In this document: piece by piece, positions 1 to 5,263 of the stretch | How the letters are laid out: each line of letters starts with the position of its first letter | Position numbering within the stretch: the stretch's first letter is position 1 | Assembly: GCA_035649575.1 (NCBI GenBank) | Contig: DASRJH010000105.1 | Span: 1 to 5,263, forward strand | Length of the DNA stretch: 5,263 bases | From: DASVAL01 sp035649575 | GTDB taxonomy: Bacteria; Planctomycetota; UBA1135; UBA2386 | Direction: 5' to 3' | Notes under the pieces: generated by a model | What the model saw: the letters and a program-made list of their open reading frames with translations, nothing else | The model's database searches: none | What the model was told of the DNA's origin: nothing | Program-made: the position numbers and the translations under genes

Positions 1-86
1 GTCGCCTCCCGCGGCGCCTCCTGCTGCGCCTCCAGGCTGGGCAGCGACATCGCGGAGAGCCAACCCAGGGACAGCGCGCGCAACAT
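1..86 (-). CDS. N-terminal fragment of an exported protein (runs off the left edge)
   Basis: Only the first 28 codons are inside the window, reading leftward from an ATG at 86-84. The peptide starts MLRALSLGWLSAMSLPSLEA and continues QQEAPREA: one Arg, a hydrophobic core, then a small-residue stretch ending EAQ, which looks like a Sec signal peptide cut near residue 20. The frame follows the MFS gene stop (120) after 33 bases on the same strand, so it may be the last known member of the leftward gene group. A second ATG at 97-95 is in another frame, gives a Cys/Arg-rich peptide and is less likely. No Shine-Dalgarno sequence is visible before the start. The mature part is not in the window, so no function can be assigned. 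Confidence 0.55.
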   Translation of the reverse strand, partial: MLRALSLGWLSAMSLPSLEAQQEAPREA

Positions 87-119
87 CGTCGCGCCATGCT
101 ACCGCCGCGGCTCGGGCAA

Positions 120-1403
120 TCAGGCTCGATCCACGACGGCCTCGCCGATCTCGCTGCGCTTTGGCAACCACAACACTGCAGCTGCCGACAGAACAGCGCA
201 AGCGATCCCGACCCACAGCGCCGGCGCGAACGAACCTGCCGCGAGCGCGCCGCCGATCGCGGGCTTGGCCGGCAGCTGCACGGCGCGCGCGAGGGCATAG
301 AACGAGGCCGCGGCCGTCGCGCGCAGGGCAACCGGATAGTGCTGCCCGAACAGCGCCCCGAAACACGACCACGTGCCTGCGCCGACCCCCATCGCCGCGA
401 CCGCGAACGTGAACGCGCCGAAGTCCGCAGCCGCGGTGTCGAGCCGTTGCAGCACGAGCCACTGGCCGAGCGCGAACACGAGACAGAAACCGACGAACAT
501 GCGGATCCGCCCGAGCCGCGCCGCGAGGAAGCCGAACAACACGTCGGCGACCACGTGCACGCTGTTCACCTGGATCTGGAACCAGCCGACCTCCGTCATC
601 GACACGTGGTGCAACCGCACGAGCGCTCCGGGCAGCTCGGCGTAGACGCACCAGAACCCCGCCATGTGCAGCACCAACACGACGAGCAGCACGCAGCTCG
701 CGCGGCGGTAGCTCGGCCCGAACAGCAACCACGCGGGCATCCGTTCCGCGGCCGACACAGCCCGGTCGGGCCCCGGCATCGCCGCGCGTGCCCACAAGCC
801 GAGTGCTCCGAGCGCCGACGAGACGAGGAACACGGCGCGCCACCCGACCTCGGGCAGCGGTGCCAAGAAACAACCGACCGCCGCCGCGAGCGCCATCGCG
901 ACGGGGCTGCCCGCCTGCAGGATGCCGTGCACCCTGTCGCGCTGCGGGCCCGACCAGTATTCCGCGACGACCGCGTGACCGATGCCCCATTCGCCGCCGA
1001 CGCCGAACCCCGTGACGACGCGCGCGAGCAGCAGCGACCAGAAGCCGCAGGCAAACCCGGTCAGCAGCGCACCCGCCGAGAACACGACGATGCTCGTCAC
1101 CATCGCGGGCCGGCGCCCGATCCGATCGGCGAACCGGCCGAACACGAACCCACCGACCGCGGTCGCGAACAGCGACCAACCTTCGATCCACGCGACGGTC
1201 CCCGCGACGTCGAGCCCGAGCTCGCTGCCGATGTCGTGCTTGCAGAAGCTGAACAGGATCAGGTCGTAGAAATCGAAGACCCAGCCGAGCCAGCAAAACA
1301 GCAACACTTTGCCGCGGCCACGCTCGAAGAGACCGGCATCCGCCGGCGTCGCAGCAGCTGAGGGCATCGGCATCGCGGCGAGACCGTAGCACGCGCGTGC
1401 CAC
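120..1403 (-). CDS. Major facilitator superfamily transporter (metabolite:H+ symporter-like)
   Basis: This is an inner-membrane secondary transporter of 427 residues from the GTG at 1403, or 417 from the ATG at 1373. The N-terminal ten residues of the longer form look non-conserved, so 1373 (or the ATG at 1367) is the likelier start; no clear ribosome site decides it. Seen: about twelve hydrophobic segments in two halves with a polar central loop near residues 209-230; an acidic DFYD motif at 44-47 in helix 1; the MFS loop 2-3 signature FADRIGRRPAM at 91-101; GVGGEWG at 134-140; and HYPVALRAT near 355-363 in the second half. Length, DFYD, the GGEWG motif and the loop signature fit the sialate/carboxylate or metabolite:H+ symporter branches (SHS/MHS) of MFS, known for organic acid, proline or sugar-acid uptake. 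The substrate cannot be read from the sequence. It starts 22-52 bases after the secreted-protein gene on the same strand, so cotranscription is plausible. Confidence 0.9.
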   Translation of the reverse strand: MARACYGLAAMPMPSAAATPADAGLFERGRGKVLLFCWLGWVFDFYDLILFSFCKHDIGSELGLDVAGTVAWIEGWSLFATAVGGFVFGRFADRIGRRPAMVTSIVVFSAGALLTGFACGFWSLLLARVVTGFGVGGEWGIGHAVVAEYWSGPQRDRVHGILQAGSPVAMALAAAVGCFLAPLPEVGWRAVFLVSSALGALGLWARAAMPGPDRAVSAAERMPAWLLFGPSYRRASCVLLVVLVLHMAGFWCVYAELPGALVRLHHVSMTEVGWFQIQVNSVHVVADVLFGFLAARLGRIRMFVGFCLVFALGQWLVLQRLDTAAADFGAFTFAVAAMGVGAGTWSCFGALFGQHYPVALRATAAASFYALARAVQLPAKPAIGGALAAGSFAPALWVGIACAVLSAAAVLWLPKRSEIGEAVVDRA

Positions 1404-1425
1404 GCGATCCCGTGTGCACGCGCCT

Positions 1426-2802
1426 TCACTTCTTCGCGGTCGGATACTCGATGCGCAGGTTCTCGATCCAGACGACGCAGTCGTTCACGGCCATCAGCCA
1501 GCGGCCGTGCATGCCGCGCTCACCGCATGGCCACGTGCCGACCTCGGCTCCGCCGACCAGGACGCGCACCTGCGTCTTGCCGACCTCGACTGCCGCCTCG
1601 AACGGCTGCTTCGCGACGATCGGCGCGTTGCCCTCCTTGAGCATCTCCCAGTCGCCACCGGTCGCCCATCGCTTGACCTGGAACTTGCCGGGCCGGAAGA
1701 AGACGCCGATCATGCTCTTCTCGTCCCAGTCGAGCTGCAGGCGGCACGAGTCGTCACCGCACGGATGCAGCTCGAACGTGCCGCGCAGCGTGTAGTCGCT
1801 GCCCTTCTTCGGCAGCTGCACCGCATGGAAGGACGCCGTGTGGTCGTCGTTGCCGACCATCACGAGCCGATTGCCACGCAGAGCCGTCATCGGCAGGTTC
1901 TCCTTCCACATGGGCTTCACGTTCCCGCCCAGCTTGCTGAAGAGCGACTCGGTCTTGACCCAATCGCTGCCGAGCACGTTCTCGATCGCGGCAAACCGCG
2001 TATCGACGCGCGCGGTGACCTTGCGCGTCGTCTTGGCCAACAGCTTCTTGGCCCAGCCCGCGCCCGTGGTCGCCATCATCTGCGCCATCGTGCACTTGCG
2101 CTCCTCTTCGTCGTCGTAGTCGCGGCGCTTGGCCGGCACTTCGAAGTCGAGCACCATGCTCTTCAACTGAGGCGGCTGGCGTTCCTCGAGCAACTGGAAG
2201 TAGAACGAACGCCGCGTGTCGTAGGCGGGCTCGAGCCCGAACTTGTGCGAGGGATTCACCATGCTCTCGAGCACGCCGTAACCGAAGACCTCGGCGAGCC
2301 ACGGGTCCTTCACTGCGGGCGGCGCAAACTGGGCCGCCGACAGCTGCGCGGCGCGCTGCACGATCGCCTGGCTCGTCGAGGACGGCAGCCCCACGATCTC
2401 CAACGCCTTCGCGGACAACGCCGGCCACAACAGCACGTGCGCTTCCTGCGCCTCGAGACGCGCAATCGACTCGATCGGCACGCCGCCCCCACCGTGTTGC
2501 TTCTCGACCGCGCGATACGCCGCGGCTTCGGCATACACGTGAATGGCCGGCGGCTTCTGCTCGCGCAGCGACAGCCATTCTGCGGCCTTGGCCCAGGCGC
2601 TCTCGGCAGCTGCGAGCGACTCGTCGGCGAGTTTTCCTGCGAGCGCCGGCGGCAGCGCGCCGGGATGCAGATGCACCACGAAGTGCGCTCCGGGTCGGAC
2701 CAGCGGCGCCGGGCCCTGCGCGCGCACAACGGCCAGCAGAGATGCGGCGGCCACGGCCGCGATCGCAATCCTCGAGCAAGAACGCGTTCCCATGCATTCC
2801 AT
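1426..2802 (-). CDS. Secreted protein: degenerate gluzincin-like domain plus LamG/DUF1080-like C-terminal domain
   Basis: A 458-residue protein from the ATG at 2802 (455 from the in-frame ATG at 2793). The frame stays open to 3057, but that extension overlaps ispG on the other strand, and the Met at 2802/2793 sits just before a clear signal peptide: Arg-containing n-region, hydrophobic core IAIAAVAAASLLAVV, cleavage at VRA|QG near residue 28. Residues 38-100 (HFVVHLHPG, helical stretch, AIHVYAEAAAYRAV) resemble the start of peptidase MA-like gluzincin domains, and DPWLAEVFGYGVLE (166-179) resembles their segment after the catalytic helix. No HExxH is present: the helix expected to carry it reads QAIVQRAAQ (145-153), so peptidase activity is unlikely. 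From about 303 to 455 the pattern (YTLRGTFEL, IGVFFRPGKFQVKRW, FEAAVEVGKTQVRVLVGG, ENLRIEY) fits a concanavalin-like sandwich as in DUF1080/LamG proteins, often carbohydrate-binding. C348 and C353 could form a disulfide. The domain reading is by pattern only; the role is unknown. Confidence 0.75.
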   Translation of the reverse strand: MECMGTRSCSRIAIAAVAAASLLAVVRAQGPAPLVRPGAHFVVHLHPGALPPALAGKLADESLAAAESAWAKAAEWLSLREQKPPAIHVYAEAAAYRAVEKQHGGGGVPIESIARLEAQEAHVLLWPALSAKALEIVGLPSSTSQAIVQRAAQLSAAQFAPPAVKDPWLAEVFGYGVLESMVNPSHKFGLEPAYDTRRSFYFQLLEERQPPQLKSMVLDFEVPAKRRDYDDEEERKCTMAQMMATTGAGWAKKLLAKTTRKVTARVDTRFAAIENVLGSDWVKTESLFSKLGGNVKPMWKENLPMTALRGNRLVMVGNDDHTASFHAVQLPKKGSDYTLRGTFELHPCGDDSCRLQLDWDEKSMIGVFFRPGKFQVKRWATGGDWEMLKEGNAPIVAKQPFEAAVEVGKTQVRVLVGGAEVGTWPCGERGMHGRWLMAVNDCVVWIENLRIEYPTAKK

Positions 2803-2875
2803 CGTAGCTGGCGGTTCCGGGGAGACCAACGGCGGCAGGCCTCGCGGCACCCCGAGTGGTATCGTGGGCGCCCGC
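2803..2875. promoter_or_regulatory. Divergent intergenic region between the secreted-protein gene and ispG
   Basis: These 73 bases separate two start codons that point away from each other, so promoters for both directions probably lie here or inside the gene ends. I see no sigma-70 pair I would defend: TATCGT at 2860-2865 resembles a -10 box for ispG but has no convincing -35 and would leave almost no leader. Neither start has a strong Shine-Dalgarno sequence. Confidence 0.35.
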
Positions 2876-4087
2876 ATGTTCGTGCCCGTCCGCAGGAAGA
2901 CCATCCCGGTTCGCATCGGTGCTACCACCGTCGGCGGCGACAACCCTGTCGCCGTGCAATCGATGACGAACTCCGACACGGCCGACGCCGCTGCGACCGC
3001 GGCGCAGGTCGCGGAGCTGTTCCTCGCCGGCAGCGAGCTCGTGCGCATCACGGTCAACAGCCAGGAAGCCGCGGCGGCCGTGCCCGAGATCCGCGCGCGT
3101 CTTTCGGACCAGGGGCTCGCGGTGCCGCTGATCGGCGACTTCCACTACAACGGCCACGTGCTGCTGCGCAAGTTCCCGCGCTGTGCTCAGGCCCTCGACA
3201 AGTATCGCATCAACCCCGGCAACGTCGGCAAGGGCGGCAACCACGACAAGAACTTCGCGACGATGGTCGCCTGCGCGGTCGAGTACAGGAAACCCGTGCG
3301 CATCGGCGTCAACGCCGGTTCGCTCGATCAGGAGCTGCTCAGCGAGCTCATGGAGGCGAACGCGAAGTCGTCGCTGCCGCAGGACGCGACGACCGTGTTC
3401 CTCGAAGCGATGGTGCAGAGTGCGCTGCGTTCGGCGGCAGCTGGCGAAGAGCTCGGCCTGCGCCGCGACCAGATCATGCTGAGCTGCAAGATCAGCAGGG
3501 TGCAGGAGCTCGTGCGCGTCTACACAGCACTCGCCGATCGCACCGACCACGCGTTGCACCTCGGCCTCACGGAAGCCGGTATGGGCATGAAGGGCATCGT
3601 CGGTTCGACGGCCGGGCTCGGCCTCTTGCTGCAGCAGGGCATCGGCGACACGATCCGCGTCTCGCTGACGCCCGAACCAGGGACCTCGCGCACGCAGGAG
3701 GTGCGCATAGCACAGCAGATCCTGCAGGCGCTCGACATCCGGCCGTTCCTGCCGCAGGTCACGGCTTGCCCTGGGTGCGGTCGCACGACGTCGAGCTACT
3801 TCCAGGAGCTGAGCCAGCAGGTCGAGAAGTTCCTGCACGCGCGCATGCCGGAGTGGAAGAAGACGAAGCCGCAGGCCGCGTCGCTGCAGGTCGCCGTGAT
3901 GGGCTGCGTCGTGAACGGACCCGGCGAGAGCAAAGCCGCGCACCTCGGCATCTCGCTGCCGGGCACCGGTGAGGCGCCGCGCGCGCCGGTCTACGAGGAC
4001 GGTGTGCAGGTCGGCACGCTCGAAGGCCCGACTCTGGCGCGGGACTTCCTGGCGCGCATCGAAGCCTACGTGGCGCGCATGCAGTGA
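2876..4087 (+). CDS. ispG: 4-hydroxy-3-methylbut-2-en-1-yl diphosphate synthase (IspG/GcpE)
   Basis: Cytosolic [4Fe-4S] enzyme of the MEP pathway that reductively opens 2-C-methyl-D-erythritol 2,4-cyclodiphosphate to HMBPP, the precursor IspH turns into IPP and DMAPP. The 403-residue frame starts at ATG 2876 with MFVPVRRKTIPVRIG; the open frame runs upstream to 2543, but those residues are not IspG-like and overlap the opposite gene. Seen: VGGDNPVAVQSMTNSDT (19-35) at the start of the TIM barrel; IGDFHYNGH (86-94); RINPGNVGKGG (111-121); VRIGVNAGSLD (141-151); GLTEAGMGMKG (230-240). In the C-terminal domain, CPGC at 298-301 and GCVVNGPGE at 343-351 supply the cluster ligands Cys298, Cys301, Cys344 and Glu351. 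The Cys301-Cys344 spacing is about 11 residues longer than in E. coli IspG (273-305), and the CPGCGRTTSSYFQEL form recalls alphaproteobacterial-type enzymes. The ATL gene begins 10 bases downstream on the same strand. Function is secure. Confidence 0.97.
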   Translation: MFVPVRRKTIPVRIGATTVGGDNPVAVQSMTNSDTADAAATAAQVAELFLAGSELVRITVNSQEAAAAVPEIRARLSDQGLAVPLIGDFHYNGHVLLRKFPRCAQALDKYRINPGNVGKGGNHDKNFATMVACAVEYRKPVRIGVNAGSLDQELLSELMEANAKSSLPQDATTVFLEAMVQSALRSAAAGEELGLRRDQIMLSCKISRVQELVRVYTALADRTDHALHLGLTEAGMGMKGIVGSTAGLGLLLQQGIGDTIRVSLTPEPGTSRTQEVRIAQQILQALDIRPFLPQVTACPGCGRTTSSYFQELSQQVEKFLHARMPEWKKTKPQAASLQVAVMGCVVNGPGESKAAHLGISLPGTGEAPRAPVYEDGVQVGTLEGPTLARDFLARIEAYVARMQ

Positions 4088-4097
4088 GACGGCGCCG

Positions 4098-4448
4098 ATG
4101 CCCTACGACCCCGCGCGACACGGTCCACACCGCATCGTCGGCCCGGGTTTCCACGGCAAGGTGCAGGCGCTCGTGAAGCAGGTGCCGGCCGGTCGCGTGA
4201 CGACGTACGGCGATGTGGCCGAAGCGCTCGGCAGCCGCAACGTCGCGCGTCAGGTCGGGTTCGCGATGGCGGCGATCGACGACGATGGCGTGCCCTGGTG
4301 GCGCGTCGTCGCGGCCGGCGGCCGCCTCGCGGCCCGTTCGGTCCGGGCCCAGGTCCGAGCGCTGCGCGCGGAAGGCGTCGTGGTGAAGGCTCGGCGCGTG
4401 CAGGAGTTTGCCTCGCGCCGCTTCACGTTCGGCAGCAGTCGGCCGTAG
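4098..4448 (+). CDS. Alkyltransferase-like (ATL) protein, MGMT-fold DNA-binding protein without catalytic Cys
   Basis: A 116-residue protein from ATG 4098; the frame is open back to 3969, but that part overlaps ispG and is an Arg-rich shadow. It matches the O6-alkylguanine-DNA transferase C-terminal domain: FHGKVQALVKQVPAGRVTTYGDVAEALG (18-45) with the recognition helix, SRNVARQVGFAMA, then PWWRVV at 66-71 and the tail AQVRALRAEGV. The alkyl-accepting PCHRV Cys is Trp67 here, the hallmark of ATL proteins (S. pombe Atl1, E. coli YbaZ), which bind O6-alkylguanine, flip it and flag it for nucleotide excision repair rather than repairing it themselves. Tyr37 and Arg51 are 14 residues apart, as are the base-flipping Tyr and Arg finger of MGMT (114/128). 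There is no N-terminal transferase domain. It lies 10 bases after ispG, so the two are probably cotranscribed, although no shared function is known. Family assignment is strong; the repair role is inferred. Confidence 0.9.
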   Translation: MPYDPARHGPHRIVGPGFHGKVQALVKQVPAGRVTTYGDVAEALGSRNVARQVGFAMAAIDDDGVPWWRVVAAGGRLAARSVRAQVRALRAEGVVVKARRVQEFASRRFTFGSSRP

Positions 4449-4572
4449 CCGCCGAAGTGCAGGGGTGATGCTCAGTCTGTGATGACCTACCCGTGCGCCA
4501 GGACCCCACAAAGCAGGAACGCCGCCGCCGCCGTCAGTCGGGCGCGATTTCACGCGAGAATTGCGCCTCCGC

Positions 4573-4593
4573 ATGCCACTACCGCAGTGGCAT
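4573..4593 (+). repeat. Perfect 8-bp inverted repeat (hairpin) at the N-terminal coding edge of the Rpn gene
   Basis: ATGCCACT (4573-4580) and AGTGGCAT (4586-4593) are exact reverse complements around the 5-base loop ACCGC. In RNA this makes a compact stem-loop. There is no T-run after it, so it does not look like a Rho-independent terminator. It sits just before the first conserved Rpn residues (HHDSLF), and a candidate GTG start at 4587 lies in its right arm, so it could hide the start from ribosomes or be a protein-binding site. Function is inferred only. Confidence 0.55.
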
Positions 4594-5043
4594 CCCATCA
4601 CGACAGCCTGTTCCACCGCACGTTCGCCGATCCGGCCAATGCCGAGGCGATGTTCCGCTGTGCATTGCCCCCGGCACTCACGGCGGCGATCGAATGGAGC
4701 ACACTGACCGAGTTGACCAGCAAGATCACCGACGACGAGCTGAGGAACCACTTCCCCGACCATCTGTTCTCGGTGCGACTGCGCGATCTCGATGTCCTGC
4801 TGTTCCTGCTGCCCGAGCACAAATCGGGGGAATACCGCGGCCTCGTGGTGCAGGAGCTGCGGTACTCGCTGAACATCTGGGCGAAGTGGGCCGACGAACA
4901 CCCGGACGACGACGGGCTGCCGCCGATCATTCCGGTGCTGTTCCACCACGGCAACCAGCCCTGGCGCGGCCCCACGACGTTGCGAGGTCACTTCGACCTC
5001 GGTGGCCTCGCTGCGGTGCGAACAGAGGATCCCGAACTGGCAG

Positions 5044-5051
5044 CGATCATC
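5044..5051 (+). repeat. Predicted 8-bp target-site duplication copy (CGATCATC) next to the IS66 end
   Basis: These are the eight Rpn-gene bases directly before the IS66 terminus at 5052. IS66-family transposition typically makes 8-bp duplications, so the same octamer is predicted just past the other IS end. Only one copy is visible here, so this is an inference from the boundary. Confidence 0.45.
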
Positions 5052-5263
5052 GTAAGCGTCCGACGGCGTATCCCGGGCTCCCGGGCTGCCTGACGTGAGG
5101 AACTCGGCGGCGCGCTACGCGAGCACTGGCGCGCCGGCCGGCGAAGCGAAGTTCGCGGCCCAGTTGGCGGGAAGCAACTCGTCGATCCTGCTCGCAGGGT
5201 GCGTGGCAACACGCACGAGGACGTCAGCGAGGTAGGCGAGCATGTCGACTTTGGCCAGGCGGC
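5052..5263 (-). mobile_element. IS66-family insertion sequence, transposase-end portion (continues past the right edge)
   Basis: The element begins at 5052 with GTAAGCGTCCGACGGCG, which matches the GTAAGCG opening typical of IS66-family terminal inverted repeats, and is followed inward by the 3' end of a minus-strand IS66 transposase gene. About 63 bases separate the terminal base from the transposase stop. The boundary falls where homology of the host Rpn gene ends. IS66 elements usually duplicate 8 bp of target, which here would be CGATCATC (5044-5051); the second copy and the other terminal repeat are outside the window. Within the end, CCCGGGCT is repeated directly at 5072-5079 and 5080-5087. 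Confidence 0.85.
5115..5263 (-). CDS. IS66-family transposase (TnpC), C-terminal fragment
   Basis: Reading leftward from the right edge, the frame gives 48 residues and a TAG stop at 5117-5115. It includes LAYLADVLVRVATHPASRID followed by ELLPANWA. The pattern of AYLxDVLxRVAxHPxxRIDELLPxNW is the conserved C-terminal domain of IS66 transposases (IS66_C), which follows the DDE catalytic core. The gene is cut by the window edge, not by a visible mutation; the tnpA and tnpB accessory genes, if present, would lie further right. The fragment has no start codon in the window. Its position about 63 bases inside the terminal repeat is normal for the 3' end of tnpC. Confidence 0.9.
   Translation of the reverse strand, partial: RLAKVDMLAYLADVLVRVATHPASRIDELLPANWAANFASPAGAPVLA

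Larger units (their letters stand above)
4479..5093 (+). pseudogene. Rpn/YhgA-family PD-(D/E)XK nuclease, 5' part, interrupted by an IS66 element
   Basis: The open frame (204 codons from GTG 4479 or ATG 4482) encodes the N-terminal part of a recombination-promoting nuclease/putative transposase (Transposase_31, Rpn). Seen: HHDSLFHRTFADPANAEAMFR (40-60), the family's opening signature; DDELRNHFPDHLFSVRL (85-101) with likely metal ligand Asp94; LLFLLPEHKS (107-116) with Glu113 and Lys115 as the ExK pair; QELRYSLNIW (125-134); and LPPIIPVLFHHGNQPW (147-162). Rpn proteins are usually about 300 residues, with metal-dependent endonuclease activity linked to RecA-independent recombination. Native coding ends at codon 191 (5051); the last 13 residues, VSVRRRIPGSRAA, are read from the IS end. 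Residues 1-38 do not look Rpn-like, so the real start may be nearer the hairpin, for example GTG 4587. It follows the ATL gene by 30 bases (4449-4478). The catalytic core is present, so a truncated product is conceivable, but loss of function is likelier. Confidence 0.82.

Noticed and set aside
96..1361. 421-codon plus-strand open frame opposite the MFS gene
   Set aside because: Composition is Arg/Glu/His/Pro-rich with no domain pattern; it is the antisense shadow of a clear membrane transporter in high-GC DNA.
2860..2865. TATCGT as a -10 box for ispG
   Set aside because: No matching -35 at proper spacing and only ten bases to the start codon; too weak to list as a promoter.
2543..2875. Upstream extension of the ispG frame
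   Set aside because: The 111 extra residues are not IspG-like and lie antisense to the signal peptide region of the opposite gene; ATG 2876 fits the family start.
2803..3057. N-terminal extension of the secreted protein frame
   Set aside because: It would bury the signal peptide at residue 86 and overlap ispG; Met at 2802 or 2793 is the natural start.
1754..3943. 729-codon minus-strand open frame opposite ispG
   Set aside because: It overlaps well-supported IspG coding and the secreted protein frame; no motifs, typical shadow composition.
1414..3972. 852-codon plus-strand open frame spanning the secreted gene and ispG
   Set aside because: It runs antisense to one real gene and out of frame through another, and is rich in Arg/His with no recognisable domain; a GC-driven shadow.
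4449..4478. Terminator after the ATL gene
   Set aside because: No GC stem with a following T-run is visible in this short gap.
3759..4991. 410-codon minus-strand open frame opposite the ispG end, ATL and Rpn genes
   Set aside because: The plus-strand genes here have strong family motifs; this frame has none.
1..5263. CRISPR array, tRNA or rRNA, toxin-antitoxin or phage defence cluster
   Set aside because: No regularly spaced repeats, no cloverleaf or rRNA segments, and no partner genes beside the Rpn fragment that would support a defence system.

Overview
The window is about two-thirds G+C and densely coded, with short gaps, few recognisable Shine-Dalgarno sequences and two genes that begin with Sec-type signal peptides. 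This suggests a high-GC Gram-negative bacterium, possibly an uncultured planctomycete or myxobacterium-like lineage. That placement is an inference from style and gene content; there is no rRNA or other phylogenetic marker beyond IspG.

Left half (1-2802, minus strand). Three genes run leftward and are closely spaced: a secreted protein (2802-1426) that looks like a catalytically degenerate gluzincin-type peptidase domain followed by a LamG/DUF1080-like beta-sandwich; a 12-helix major facilitator superfamily transporter of the metabolite:H+ symporter style (start 1373 or 1403, stop at 120); and the first 28 codons of another exported protein (86 to beyond the left edge). They may form one transcription unit, but their functional link is unknown.

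Middle (2876-4448, plus strand). A 73-bp gap separates the leftward genes from a rightward pair. The first is ispG, the iron-sulfur enzyme of the penultimate step of the MEP isoprenoid pathway, with all cluster ligands present. Ten bases after it comes a small alkyltransferase-like (ATL) DNA-damage-sensing protein in which the alkyl-accepting Cys of O6-alkylguanine transferases is replaced by Trp (PWWRVV).

Right end (4449-5263). After a short non-coding stretch with a perfect 8-bp hairpin comes the N-terminal part of an Rpn/YhgA-family PD-(D/E)XK nuclease gene. It is cut at position 5051/5052 by an IS66-family insertion sequence: the terminal repeat begins GTAAGCGTCC at 5052, and the C-terminal 48 residues of the IS66 transposase lie on the minus strand from the right edge to a stop at 5115. 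The Rpn reading frame runs on 13 codons into the IS end and stops at 5093.

I see housekeeping genes next to an accessory, transposon-damaged locus. I do not see a convincing undescribed multi-gene system. The best leads are the IS66 disruption with its predicted target duplication, the hairpin over the possible Rpn start, and the pseudo-peptidase plus beta-sandwich secreted protein.
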